This document shows, one piece after another, positions 1 through 11,222 of a DNA stretch of 64,000 bases. The stretch covers positions 268,693,425 to 268,757,424 of the forward strand of contig NC_081415.1 in the NCBI RefSeq assembly GCF_030272615.1, given 5' to 3'. This DNA comes from Cryptomeria japonica. Lineage: Eukaryota; Streptophyta; Pinopsida; Cupressales; Cupressaceae. The translations under genes and the position numbers were made by a program. The notes under the pieces were generated by a model. It saw nothing but the letters and a program-made list of their open reading frames with translations. It was not told the DNA's origin and made no database searches. Every line of letters starts with the position of its first letter. The stretch's first letter is position 1.

Positions 1-1
1 C

Positions 2-220
2 AAATGGTGACACTTCAAACTGGGACACTTGGTCCTAAAAGCTAACCCTAAGAATTCACAGTCTACTGAGATCATTAAGGGCAAATTTGAGTCTAATTGG
101 GTTGGTGCTTTTATTATCACTTCAGCATATGGCTCAGGTTCTTATCAGCTTGCAACCCTACAGGGAGAACCATTATTAGATCCTATGAATAGCGTGCACC
201 TCCAAAAGTATTATACATAG
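2..220 (+). pseudogene. Integrase C-terminal fragment (Ty3, Tat-like)
   Basis: This frame encodes the last part of a Ty3 integrase, downstream of the catalytic core. The pattern HLVLKANP... GKFESNWVGAF... YQLAT... PMNSVHLQKYYT is the GPY/F-type C-terminal module that integrases use for binding DNA and LTR ends. It aligns well with residues at 62400-62597 in the second element. An in-frame TGA sits at 8-10, so this copy is dead. The catalytic residues are outside the window. No chromodomain follows, as expected for Tat/Ogre rather than chromovirus elements. Confidence 0.85.
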
Positions 221-798
221 TTTTCTTTCAGCAGTTCTTCAATATGATCCTGAAAAGAAATACAAAAAATTTGGAAAAGCAAAAAAATACAAAAAATTAA
301 AATAAAAAATTTAAAAAAATTTAAAAAGTATAAAAAATAATCACCTTGGTGAAAACTTGGTAAATAGGCACCTTGTGTGAAAGAAAAAAAGGCAAAAAAA
401 ATTAAAAATGACAAAAATAGTAAAGAAAAATCATTCGCCCTCTAGTGAAAACTTGGCAAACAAGCACTTTAGGCAAGTACCATGGTGAAAACCTGGCAAA
501 CAGGTGCCACGTGTATTCTAGTTGTTGCTCTGTCGTCTATCTTAATTCTATTTGTACATAACACAAAGATTTATCATGCCTATTTATTTTTCTTTTGACC
601 CAATGTCCTCGGCCAAGCCTGTGATTGGTCAGCACCAATGTCCTTTTATGTCAGTTGTTGATCCCTGTACATATGTTTTCTGTCTTGATCACTGTACATA
701 TTTTGGACCTTAATTGGGAGAAAATCCCTTGTCATAATCAATTGATGGAGTTATCATTATGAACGGCTTGGAAGCTATGACATGTACATAACTAATAA

Positions 799-1030
799 TG
801 TCTTAAAAAACAACTAAAAATCAAATAAAGTCTTGAAAAAATCACTAAAAAGCAAATAAAGTCCTAAAAAATCACTAAAAAGAAAATAACGTCTTGAAAA
901 AATCACTAAAAAAGAAAATAAAGTCCTGAAAAATTCACTAAAAAGCAAATAATGTCTTGAAAAAATGACTAAAAAGCAACTAAAGTCTTGAAAAAATCAC
1001 TAAAAATCAAATTAAGTCTTGAAATAACCA
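799..1030 (+). repeat. About 31-bp tandem repeat, about 7.5 copies
   Basis: Units of 30-32 bp begin near 799, 830, 861, 891, 923, 954, 985 and 1016. Each reads roughly 'gtcytgaaaaaatcact' followed by 'aaaaagcaaataaa'. Copies differ by a few substitutions and single-base indels. The repeat lies inside the Ty3 3' region. A-rich 'caaaaaacat' repeats at 63.0-63.1 kb occupy a comparable place in the other element. Confidence 0.8.
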
Positions 1031-1348
1031 CAAAAAAATTGAAAAATATCCTCAAATAATCACAAAATATCCAAAAACATTCGAAAAACATCCTGAAATC
1101 ATCCAAAAAAAAATGAATACGATCCTGAAAAAATATCCAAAAACATTTTAAAATGACCTAAAATAACGCCAAAAAAGCGAAAAATGTCCTAAAAAATTCA
1201 ATCTAGAAAAAAGCACCAAAAGATCAAAAAATTCACAAAACCCTAAAAATTGAAAAACATCAAAAATCCAAAAACAAATCGCTTTTCATTTCATCTCGTC
1301 AATAAATTGTCCCTTTTGTACATAGATAAACATTTTAGCAGACTTCAG

Positions 1349-1474
1349 TACAACTTGAGTTGGCCTAGTGGTGGAGAACTTGTGCTCTTGAAAGAGAGGT
1401 CACAAGTTCAACTCCCACAAGGGGGTAGGGTATGTACACCTTATTGGCTTCAGCCCATTACCTATAAAAAAAAA
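1349..1474 (+). mobile_element. tRNA-derived SINE with 19-bp target duplication
   Basis: A short insert carries an RNA polymerase III type A box (TGGCCTAGTGG, 1361-1371) and B box (AGTTCAACTCC, 1405-1415), spaced as in a tRNA-derived SINE head. It ends in an A-run (1466-1474). It is flanked by a 19-base direct repeat, ACATTTTAGCAGACWTCAG, at 1330-1348 and 1475-1493, differing at one base. The duplication and A tail indicate retroposition by LINE machinery into the Ty3 3' region. At about 126 bp it is short for a plant SINE but has all the parts. Confidence 0.88.
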
Positions 1475-2649
1475 ACATTTTAGCAGACATCAGACAAAAA
1501 AAACACGATTAACTTAACGAAATCAAGTACTAACAGATGAACTATTCAATAAACCAAGCATTCAAACTGATCTAAATTGTCCTATCAATCAAACAACATT
1601 ATCATTGGTCCTTGTCAACTTTATCATGGGTCTTATACACTGTGTGGTATACTCAAAACTAGACTATGCCTGTCTTAGACAGGGTACTACATTCTCTGAG
1701 ACCAGACAGCATGATCGTCCTTTTATCACAACATAATCACTTTTGACAACAGAGATCAGAATGTTTGTTTGACTTGTTTGGATTTGTGAGTCTTATAATT
1801 TATTGATTTATTTTTAACCATGTTCCTATGTTGCTCGATGATGTCACTGAGTGATTTAGAGTGGTCAGGATGGCTTATGGTCCTTTATTTATGTCATCTA
1901 TTTGCGGAGTGTTTTGTAGCATTCTAGGGCAAGTATGGCTTGGGTGTTTGTGATAAGTACGTTCACTTTATGAACATCGCGCATACCTCTACTTTTGACA
2001 CATGTCATGTCTTAGGATGTTTTGACGCATTCCTTGTCTGCGATGTGTTTGTCTTACACAAAAGGATTGCATTATCACCCTAGCCTTTATTTCCATGGTG
2101 CACCGCATCCATTTTGCCATATCAAATAAAGGTTCTCACCCATTATTTTGTGCATTTGTGAAAGAAATTTTTTCTTCAGTACTAATTCTTCTCCGTCTAA
2201 TTTCTTCTTACTAACACTTATTTTGTCAGTCCTCACAATTAGTTTGATCTAGTGCTTCAGTACGCCAAAAAGAATTTGCATCCTGCATTCATTGGTTAGT
2301 CCATTTTGGATATTATAATTTTTTATCGCATCACATAATCCAAAAAATAAAATATTGCATATAATCGTTTTTCATTACATTGCATAAAAAGCCAAAAATA
2401 AAGAGCATTTGCATAACATCATTGATCATTGCATCTCATAAAGCATCAACAAAAACACAAAAAAGATAAGTGCATATTTCATTCATAACATCACATGCAA
2501 TGTACCTAAAGCATCCATGCATGATATCACTAAGCAAAGAAATGCATATAGCTACATATCATATATATATCCAAAGTGTTAGAGTACAAAATCAGCCTAT
2601 CTGTCCTAGTATGGCCCGCAGGCTAAGAACATAATAAGAAGATGTCTAA

Positions 2650-5125
2650 ATCATAAGGAGCATATGTGTCCCATTCATAGTGAACCCCCCATGTCCTCAT
2701 GATCCCTGTCATATCTCAAGGATGAAGATCCTCTTATCCATGGTCCTGGTTGTGGTGGTCTCCCTGGTTTGATCACCCCCATACTGCTTTGTCTCCTCCA
2801 AGAGCATGATCTGCTCTTTGTCCTAGACCGTGACTGATAAGATGTTGCTCTCTGCTCAAGTGGGACTGCACTCTCATACAATGTCCTCAAATGTCATATC
2901 TCTTCGCCTGCCTATAGCAACATCTGACCCAAGTATCACACATTGGCTTCTCTAATAGAGTTCAAATACCCCCGCATGGCCTCATCTACCCTCTGAGCCT
3001 AGGAAACTATTGTATCTCAAGAAGTTATCAGACTAGCTATCTCTATTGCGTACCTATCCCTCTTAGATGCCCATTGCTTTATGTCAGCTGCCCTCTGCTC
3101 TCAATCAGTCCCCCACTGGTCCCTTTCTAGCTGAAGGTCAATAATTTGTTGCTCTAACTCTACAATGTAATCTCCTTGACTACTCACAGTAGCCCCATAT
3201 GTTTGCTGATCCTCAATCTAATTGACGTCATCCCCAACGGGTATATCCTATAATGACTCATCCTCTTCTTGGTCAATTTTCATGTGCATAGGACTCCTGG
3301 CCTCCTTGTCCTCATCCTCTTCGCCTGCCTCATCCTTGTCCTCCTCCTCATCATCATCCTCCTCGTCTTCCTCCTCCTCATAATCCTTGTCATCCTCATC
3401 CTCCTCCTCTCCCAAGAATTCCTCTTGTCTCCGAGGTATAGGAATATATGGATTTGTCAGTGGTATCGAATGGTGTTGTGCAAACCATCTTTCATACTTC
3501 TTTGTCATCCCTGAATCTTCAACATCTGATTCCCAACCCCACTGTTTGGGTTGTAATGTGCAAATTTTGCATATACTATGTGAGGTTGTATCACTCTACC
3601 CCACTATTTGACCTCCCTGACTGACAGAGCAAAGTATGTTGTCCCTGTGGGAACATCTTGTTGCTCCCCGAACTGTCGTCTAACTCTCTCTGGTAAATGC
3701 AACTCTATCACCCTCTAGAGGCTTATTGACCGCCCTACCAAGTATCTCTCATGTCTGCAGTATGGTAGATGCTCCTCATCCTTCGGCCATCCAGGGTAGT
3801 CCCTGTAAGGCCTCCATATGAACTCCCTTAGTCTATCCAGCTTGTGACACCAGTATAATGTGTACTCAAATGGAGCCTAACTAAATGCACTCATGTAGCA
3901 ATATACATGTGGACGACTATGTATCACCTATCTATCTGCAATCAATCTGAACCCTGCTATGTGCTCGAATGCCCATACCTGGAGCAATGTCACCCCACAA
4001 CTAAGAGTTTGTACACCTTGATAGGCTATCTGATGCAACTGAAAGTACAACATGCCAAGCATCCATAGTCCCTATGCATACACGACGCTCTTTGTACACA
4101 TCCACTTGAGCACTCTTCCCCATCCAATAGGGAAACCATGCCCTCATCTATCTGATGCAAGTAGACATGCTATCACCATGAAAATCATGACATATTGTCT
4201 ATCAAACTCTGCTGCCATGACCTCCCATCGGATCTCTCGCTCTATGATCTCTATGTCATCTATCTCACACTCAAATAGCTTGCATAATGCATTCATCACT
4301 ATCGAAGGTCATAAATCACTCTCTCCCCATGAATCGAAATCCAGAGGATGCACCATACATCCTCTAGAGTAACTATAGCCTCATCGATAGGGAGATGAAA
4401 ATATGACGTATATGAGTGCCACCGCTTTACTAATGCAGTGAGAAGTCCTATATTCACCCTAATCTCGGGTATAAATGTGATGAACTGCAATCCATGTTCT
4501 TCTAGCAAGTCTCTATCTCTTATCCTAAGTTTGTGGTGTAACTCAAAGCAATTCGGCCTGTTCTCTCGAGTAATCAATGGACTATGGTGAATCTACATCA
4601 ACATTGGGGCATCAATCTATTAGTGTTAGGGCTTCTTTCTAATATCTACATTTCATCATTTTGCATGCCATTTGTGTCTTATCCTATTCTACTTAGGTTC
4701 CCTCTGCCCTAGGACCCCTATCGGCTCCATCGACAAACTTTACACTCACACAACTAGTCTAAAACCTAACCCTAGGCACTCTTGCACCTATTTTTTTATG
4801 TTCTATGCCTATATCATTAACACAAGCACAAAATTCCTCTACACAAGTGCAGAAACCGCCCCCACAAGCACAGTTATTGCCCTTTCCCCCCAAAAAAACC
4901 CTCACAATGTCATCAAAGTGCACACAATTCATGGAAATTAAAACATGGGTTTTCAAGACCCTTGCCTGAGGTCCTGCATCGTCCAATCGTCTGAAGTTGT
5001 GTACACATTCCCCAAGGTGATCTGCCACTGTAATGTTCACCATCTTTCTGCAGTCTCCTTCGTCTAGAGCATAAAACTTGCCAAGTTAGAGAGTGAAAAT
5101 GAGTCCTTTTCACTCTTCTCATCTC
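2650..5125 (-). pseudogene. Antisense plant mobile domain (PMD) gene, degenerate
   Basis: On the minus strand several broken frames together resemble the plant mobile domain found in MAIN/MAIL1-type proteins and in some transposons. From N to C: an upstream segment (5122-4750); the PMD core from about 4575, with LLTALVKRWHSYT, FHLPIDEAIVTLEDVW, then RPYRDYPGWPKDEEHLPY (about 3830-3750) and LPERVRRQFGEQQ (about 3710-3660); a very acidic Glu/Asp tract (3440-3290); a likely helical stretch (about 3240-3050); and an Arg/Ser-rich tail (2890-2680). Stops and frameshifts occur throughout, so it cannot be translated whole. It lies between the integrase and the 3' LTR, opposite to the element's own genes. 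This looks like a captured host-type gene or an antisense accessory ORF. PMD identity rests on recognition of motifs, not a search. Confidence 0.7.
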
Positions 5126-5400
5126 CTTTTATAGCCTCTTGAGGTGCCTAGATGGATGTGTACCCTCGCCTAGTTGTATTGGTCGCGGTATTTTGTCCCT
5201 TGTAACGTTTGTATCTTGTGCATCCAATCTCTAATTTCCAGTCTATTTGAACTAGTGGCTTCTTGTCGTCGTTATCAATCAATTGGCCTCTTTTCTAGAT
5301 TTTTCTGGCCAATTCCTTGAGGGGGAATACATATACCTTGTTGTTGTCTGGGGCATATTTTTTATTGTTCTTTGAAACAACGCTCATAATCGCATTGTCT

Positions 5401-5415
5401 CAAAGAGGGGGAAAA
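5401..5415 (+). other. Polypurine tract of the left Ty3 element
   Basis: A run of purines, 'aaagagggggaaaa', ends directly before the LTR start TGTAGGCATC. It would prime plus-strand DNA synthesis in reverse transcription. Confidence 0.8.
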
Positions 5416-7003
5416 TGTAGGCATCTAAAAATGGTCAATGCCCGCAGTGCCATACTTTAACATGTCCATGTGACCTTATTTTAGGGTTTTTGCATCTTAT
5501 GGACATTTCCTCTATGTCGTGCATTCAATCTTCATTGTTTATCGACATTGTGTCTTTCATCTGTATTTATTTTCTATTCGATTCTAATTCTCTCACTTTC
5601 AAATTAGGTCTTGTCAATGTCATCTTCGAATTGCAATCATGGGTCATGATCAACCATATCATATCAATTGGACATCGTCAATCCTAATTTGTGTCGAATT
5701 AGGGTTTTGTCCTAGGTCTTCAACATTTTCAATCAAGCCTCAATCATCTTTGATAAATTGTCAATCAATTTGGATCTCTTTTCAATCTTCGATTTTCAAT
5801 CCCTTATCATTGACGATTGATTTGTCATTGGTTCTTTTTTCATTCAACCTTCATCAAGTTGACCTTTCATCAATCTTTGATCAATTTGTCATCGATCTCA
5901 ATCAATCATCAATCCTCATTGCTTTTGGATCGATTAGTCATTGATCCTTTATCAATTGTCATCTATCAATTTGATCCTTTTGTCAATTTTGATCAATTTG
6001 TCATTGATCTTTGTCAATCAATCAACATTGGTTCTTATTGATTATCAAGTCTTCATCATTTAATATTTTGATCACGATCGACCATATATCAATTGTTTCA
6101 ATCTTGTCTTGACCTAGTTGTCATCCATCTCATTCCTAATTCTTCTCCTAAGGTTTTGTGATTTAATCATTTAATCCTATTAACGTTTTCCCCTTTAGGC
6201 TAAGTGAATTTATTCATTTATCCTAGGTCTTCTATGTCACAATTAAATACCTTATTTAATTGGCTAATTTGTCCTTTTGTGAGTTAATTAATAAATGTGA
6301 ATTTATTAATTATTTCTTTAATTTCCCCTTTTCCACCTAATTTGCTAATTTTTCGTGTTCAAATATTCCCCCCTAACTTTTCCCACTAATTTCTCCTATT
6401 TTCATGCTTCCGTTTTGTCATGATTTATGAAGCTATTTTCATGGTCATTTTGTCATATTTTTGAGAAGCTACTTTTTCTCAAATTTGTCACAATTCAATG
6501 AGCAAAATTTGTGGCCAATTTGTCATATTGATTGGCACAAAATTGCTCTCAATTTGTCATATTTGCACATAGAAATTTGTCATGAAATTTTGTCATCCAA
6601 TTTGTCATAATTTGTCATTCAAATCATGCCAATTTGTGAGTCACTTGCCCTTTCTCAAATTTGGAGACTTTTGCCTATAAATTGAACTCTTTTCTTCATC
6701 AAAATTAATCACGCTTTGAGTACCCTTATGTTGTTGTTATGTTGTTGTTTTCACTTTGTAATCTTGTTTTCAATCGCACTTTGCATCTTTGTAGGTGAGA
6801 TCCACAAAAGTCCTATTTGAAGGCGAAAGAAGAACAATGGAGAATCATGGAGGAGATATCTACGTTTGTGATGGTTTGCATTTGTTTTGATTGTCTCATC
6901 TTCGTGTCTTTATTGATTGTATTAGGATCTATTTTATTGCAATTTAGGTTTGTGGTTGCCTAGTTATATTGCTTTGATACTCTTTCCTGAATTCCTAGTT
7001 ACA
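5416..7003 (+). repeat. 3' LTR of the left Ty3 element
   Basis: The LTR starts TGTAGGCATC right after the polypurine tract. It contains a TATA-like box (TATAAATT, 6676-6683) suited to the LTR promoter. The interior at 5640-6110 has many degenerate copies of 'tttgtcattgatc'-like words about 20-30 bases apart. The end near 'ctagttaca' (7003) is inferred from where the repeat seen at 10.64 and 12.1 kb resumes. Its first bases resemble those of the right-hand LTR (TGTAGTCACA) only at the start. Confidence 0.7.
6676..6683 (+). promoter_or_regulatory. TATA-like box in the 3' LTR
   Basis: TATAAATT in a C/T-rich context, about 330 bases before the inferred LTR end. The position suits an LTR core promoter. 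No transcription evidence is available. Confidence 0.4.
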
Positions 7004-7308
7004 ATTAGTCTCATTATTTTAATTTGTGTGGAGTTCAATTTTAGATTTGAAAAATAATCTTGATACTTCAACATAACTAACATCTACTAAACAATTGAAG
7101 AAACAATCCAAGATCTATAGACCATTAGAGGAGTACATCCTACATAAAAAACTAAATAATACATTTGTTACTATCTCTTAAAAATTTGCACATAATCACT
7201 ATATTAATGTTGCTTCTCACACATTGACCTTCATTTAACAAGTTGTGTGTACTCTTCTTTGAAGTATGATATTGCACCTCAATATCCCAATTGGAAAAAA
7301 ATTGATGT

Positions 7309-7446
7309 TGTTGGCAGTGGGCCAGCATCCCTCGCGGGGATTTGCGACATGGTTTAACAGCCTCCTATGGATTCTATAAGTCTAGTGGTTGTATCGGGCA
7401 TTGACAAGTCGATCTTTTGGTGCAACGGCAACCCTATCTTGTAACA
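7309..7446 (+). repeat. TRIM 5' LTR
   Basis: A 138-bp repeat, TGTTGG...GTAACA, directly followed by the primer binding site. It is the same length as its partner at 7515-7652, with about 92% identity by eye. Confidence 0.92.
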
Positions 7447-7448
7447 AG

Positions 7449-7460
7449 TGGTATCAGAGC
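7449..7460 (+). other. TRIM primer binding site (initiator Met tRNA)
   Basis: TGGTATCAGAGC, the standard plant retrotransposon primer site, lies two bases after the 5' LTR end. Confidence 0.9.
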
Positions 7461-7514
7461 TTGGTCATAGGTTCGAATCACGCAGGCCACGGTGAGTGAA
7501 GCTGGGAGGTGGAT

Positions 7515-7652
7515 TGTTGGCAGTGGGCCAGCATCCCTCGCGGGGATTCACGACATGGTTTAACAACCTCTTGTGGATTCTATAAGCCTAGTGGTTGTAT
7601 TGGGCATTGACGGGTCGATCTTTTGGTGCAACGACAACCCTAGCTTGTAACA
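7515..7652 (+). repeat. TRIM 3' LTR
   Basis: A 138-bp copy of the 5' LTR, preceded by a purine-rich tract (7501-7513) and followed by the right copy of the target duplication. Confidence 0.92.
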
Positions 7653-8022
7653 GATGCTAGTGTGACCTCTTGATAAGATTTGGCAACTAGTTTAAATTTA
7701 GATAACAAGGGGAGATGTAATTATAGATTTGAATATTTGAGAAACCCTAAAAGAATAAGTAGAGGTTTAATGGTAGTAGTTGGCATCTAGAATAATTCCC
7801 CACTACTCATTGGAATCATATTTGCTTCTACATAGTGATGCAATTTTTCAAGTTGTTCAATGCATTTTTTCAACTAGAGATGGAGACTTATTAGTTATAT
7901 TAATGTCAAACTATTAAAAATTTAATCTTGTTAGTTAAACAATGATTTTGAAAGTGCAAAATATTTGTGTAATCTTGTGATTGAATACTATCCAACTACA
8001 TTGTTTTGGGAAAACCATCACC

Positions 8023-8916
8023 ATTTTTTTTGGATAAAAGGTCGAAGCCTGAAATATATTATATATTAAAAAAGTATTTATTACATAAAGAGAGCTATAA
8101 GACCAAAAAGAGGGGCAAACTATACACCCTAAGAATACATGACAAAATACCCTATACTTGGTATGAGATACCCTAAATGGGGGTGAGGGGAAACTCTGGC
8201 ATGCCATCACATTAAAAAAGATACAAAATACAATCTGTATGTGACATATAGAAGTACCTATTAGACTGTGATGTTATAGAGAAGATATATGAACCTATAA
8301 ATGCCTAAAAGGCCAGACATGAGCACTATACACAAGCCTACAACAATATTACTTCCCATTAGATGAATCTTCAGACGATGCAACATCAGAAGAAGAGGAA
8401 AGGAAGACAGGTACCTGTGAGGATCCACAAGACCATGTTCAAACAACCCCCAAATGCTATCGAACTTCAACAAAGTAGTAGAACACAAAGGCTCACCAAT
8501 AATGCTTATGTACTGATGAATCCAAGAATGAAATGGCCAAATTGAAATAGCCCTCAAACCATTAATCATGGAAATAAGGATGAACCTTGAAATTGACTCC
8601 TCTATGATCTTGTTCCTATCCAGAAATCCACCAATTAGCTGAGGCCTTGAGAAAATGTTAACTCTGCAAGTGCATTCGAAAATCCCTCCCAAGTGAACAA
8701 AGAGGAGTGAGCAAAGGAGCCAATGAGAAGTTTCGTTAAATTTGCAGACCATGAGACGTCCATTGCCACATAAGGAAATCTAGAAGCTACCTCTGAAGGT
8801 AGTAAACATTGATTAGCCTATAGCCATTCTACACCCAAAATGTTGATAATGGCCCTTTTGGTATTGGAACAAGGAAAGGAAAATGTTGAAGATGGAGAAA
8901 AAGCTGGAATGTTACC
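8023..8916 (-). mobile_element. 5'-truncated LINE 3' end, minus strand
   Basis: An 894-bp insert is flanked by GAAAACCATCACC (8010-8022) and GAAAACCATCGC (8917-8928), a target duplication. Copy C of the surrounding repeat (12985-13000, 'ggaaaaccatcaccttttc') shows the empty site. On the minus strand the insert ends in 'aatatatttcaggcttcgac', a short pyrimidine-rich stretch and an A-run, typical of plant LINE tails. The longest minus frame (8752-8261, 163 codons) has no reverse transcriptase or RNase H motif, so only the 3' part, mostly untranslated, was copied. Confidence 0.8.
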
Positions 8917-8928
8917 GAAAACCATCGC

Positions 8929-9727
8929 ATTTTAATTCTTCTAAATATTTTTTTCTTTTTTCAAATAATATTACTAAAAGAAAACATTCTTCATTTTATA
9001 AAAATATAATCATTTTGACAAAATTCAATAAGCTAATAGTAAGTCAAATTTAATGTATACAAACAATTATAGAGTTTATTACATAACACATACATACATA
9101 CACATGCATGCATGCATATTGAGAGATATGTATATTTGTATATAAATCTATATAGAAGTATATATATTTGGACAAATCTCTTCATACATGTAAAATATTA
9201 AGAAAATTAAATATAAAAATTGTATATAAACAATTATAAATAATTAAAATGTAAGTTCTAAAAATATAAATAAGTACAATTTTTCACATTAATAGCACAT
9301 AGGATACAAATCCTTATGTCGTAATACATGTGCATATTCTATTTACATTTTTTTTCATAATTTATGTATATAAACAATATAAATATATTAAATGTAAATT
9401 CTAAAATTGTAAACAAATATATATTTTACATTACTTAAAAAATAAGTTGAAAAAGGTATTGATATATAATTATATATATGCAATATACCTTACATACATA
9501 ATTGTATATAAATATAAATAAATGTATAAATACATTTAAACATGATTTTGTAGGCATTAAAATGTGCAATATATCAAAGTAAAATAAGAATTGTGAAAAT
9601 AACCAATGTAAATGTGATCTTTAAATTCTAAATTCTAAATTCTAAATATATGTATTAAATCATTTGGAGACAACTCTTTATGTATTAACATTTAGAAAAT
9701 GTAACAAAAGTAAATACATAAATTATA
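8929..9727. other. AT-rich stretch without genes
   Basis: Very AT-rich, with many 'atatata' and 'aaatataaa' words, a short 'aaattctaaattctaaat' repeat (about 9624-9650), and runs of 'catacatacatac' and 'catgcatgcatgc' (about 9088-9118). No coding region or clear element is visible. Confidence 0.6.
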
Positions 9728-10957
9728 AATATAAATTATATATATGAAGTGTAAATTTTAAATATAATTTTTTGTTGAAATAAGTTGAAGAAAGTGTCAA
9801 TTATACTCGTCAAACTAAGAAATGTTTCTAACAAGTTTTATAATTTGTAAAACTTCTATATAGAGCACCCAAAATAAAAGATGTATTAACTATATTTCAC
9901 AATAGATTTGTAGTTTTTTCTATAAAAGCTCATTGAAAAATTATTGGCTGATTTGTTGTGATTTGTCAAGTTGGTTAGTTTTCAAATTTAGTAGGAGAGC
10001 CTTACACCATTAATTCTTTGTATCTTTATTAAATAGAATATATAAGTAGAAGTGAGAGCAGGTCAGCAAAACATGCATATTTTCTTATTGTAATTTAGGG
10101 ACAATAATTCAGTGTATTTGAACCTAATAGTTTTTTTTCCCTTTTAAAAAGGTGGTTGTTGCAAACATGTGCACATGCAATTAATTTAAAGACTCTATAT
10201 TAGTTTCAAAGGCTCATAATTTGAGCAATTTTTTATTTTTTTTTTGCAACTATATTGTCTTTTATTTTGTTTATGTTGAATGTTGTTGTCACACATGTAT
10301 ATATTAGACATGTAATAGTGTTATTAAGTTTTTTGCAACTAATGTTCTTTTAATATGTTTGGTAGGAGCGTGACTGTGATGTACCCATCACAATTATCTA
10401 TTGGGCCCTCTTCCCTAATGGTCAAGATGCTTTAACAAGGACTCACAACTTAATGTCTCAAACTTGGCAAAAAGAAATTTCCACACAAGTTACCTTTCTA
10501 GGATATTTTGATTTAACCACATATGTTATAGTTTAGTAAAACATTTCTAAAATTAACATAATATTTTAATTGTGGAACCTAAATAGTATTGTTTTATTCA
10601 AGAAAGACATAATAGTTTTTTTCTCTTTAGAAAATTATTATTCTCATCATTTTTATTTTGTTTGGAATTGAAACTTAAATTTTGATTATATACTCAATAT
10701 TTCAATATAATCAACATCTACTAAAAAAAGTGAAGAAGCATACCCAAGGCCTACTAAACCATTAATAGAGTACATCTTGCATAATAAACTAAATACTACA
10801 TGAATTGTTGTCTCAAGAAACTGTACATGTAATATGTTTAATAATGTCACTTCTCACACATTGACCTTCACTTAACAAGTTACTCATACTCTTTTTTCAA
10901 GAAAGATATGGTGTCTTAGCATCTTGTACTCTTCTTTCAAGTAAGATATTATGCTTC

Positions 10958-11222
10958 GTTAATGGGCCTTTAGTTTGTTGGTGAAGTTGAATGGTTTTGA
11001 ATGTGCCCGCTAGGGATCAAGTCTTATTGAGTGCAAGGCCACCCATCACCTAAAAGGATGAGGTCAGGATCATACCTCAGACAACTTTGGCGAAATAGAG
11101 ATCCCTCACTCTTTGGCTCTTAGTCAAATAAGTTCAACCTATGGCTCATGCACCTATATTGAGTTTCTAAACGAATCTGAATTTATATAAAACACTCACA
11201 AAAAAAAAAAAAAGAAGAATTT
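10958..11222 (+). mobile_element. SINE-like element with poly(A) and target duplication
   Basis: A 265-bp insert between ATTATGCTTC (10948-10957) and ATTATACTTC (11223-11232). Copy A of the host repeat (7268-7280) shows similar uninterrupted sequence. It ends in 'cactcac' and an A-run. The region 'gatcaagtcttattgagtgc ... gaggtcaggatcatacc' could hold degenerate pol III boxes, but which words are the A and B boxes is unclear. The same family recurs at 12412-12648, 32964-33168 and about 44238-44395. Confidence 0.75.

Larger units (their letters stand above)
221..2650 (+). other. Non-coding 3' region of the left Ty3 element
   Basis: No coding region can be supported here. The first 300 bases are A-rich and contain 'gaaaacctggcaaa' motifs (about 480-520) that recur after the integrase at 62.76 kb, so this is element sequence. 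It includes a 31-bp tandem repeat (799-1030) and an inserted SINE (1349-1474). From about 1500 the sequence becomes mixed, with phrases again similar to 62.9-64 kb. Confidence 0.6.
1..7003 (+). mobile_element. 3' part of a Tat/Ogre-like Ty3 retrotransposon
   Basis: The window opens inside the end of an integrase gene. It runs through a 5.2 kb 3' region, a polypurine tract (5401-5415) and an LTR (5416 to about 7003). The integrase tail closely matches the tail of the Ty3 element at 61.2-62.6 kb, including the shared GKFESNW and GSG-YQLAT segments. The A-rich and 'gaaaacctggcaaa' sequences that follow both integrases also match. The rest of the element lies left of the window. The 3' LTR end is inferred from where sequence similar to the repeat copies at 10.6 and 12.1 kb resumes (about 7005), so it may be off by some bases. 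The long 3' region carries an antisense PMD pseudogene, which is unusual cargo. Confidence 0.82.
7309..7652 (+). mobile_element. Complete TRIM (terminal-repeat retrotransposon in miniature)
   Basis: Two direct repeats of 138 bp each (7309-7446 and 7515-7652) start TGTTGGCAGTGGGCCAGC and end GTAACA. Between them are only 68 bases: a primer binding site TGGTATCAGAGC (7449-7460), matching the 3' end of initiator methionine tRNA, and a purine-rich stretch 'gctgggaggtgga' just before the second repeat. The flanks are GATGT (7304-7308) and GATGC (7653-7657), a 5-bp target duplication with one change. The two LTRs differ at about 11 of 138 positions by my count, 10 of them transitions. With no coding capacity, it needed enzymes from another element. 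Confidence 0.93.

Noticed and set aside
799-1030. CRISPR-like regular repeats
   Set aside because: Units are contiguous and diverged with no unique spacers; it is an A-rich tandem repeat in a plant retroelement.
1359-1425. Possible tRNA gene because of A and B boxes
   Set aside because: It does not fold as a full tRNA cloverleaf by eye, and the A tail with target duplication shows a SINE.
3269-3514. Plus-strand hydrophobic frame (Leu/Ile/Val-rich)
   Set aside because: It is the shadow of the acidic Glu/Asp tract of the antisense PMD pseudogene.
7441-7500. Possible tRNA fragment (tggtatcagagc ... ggttcgaatc)
   Set aside because: The first part is the primer binding site of the TRIM; there is no full tRNA.
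8261-8752. 163-codon minus-strand frame in the LINE tail
   Set aside because: No LINE motif and no coding-like pattern; probably chance openness in the LINE 3' region.
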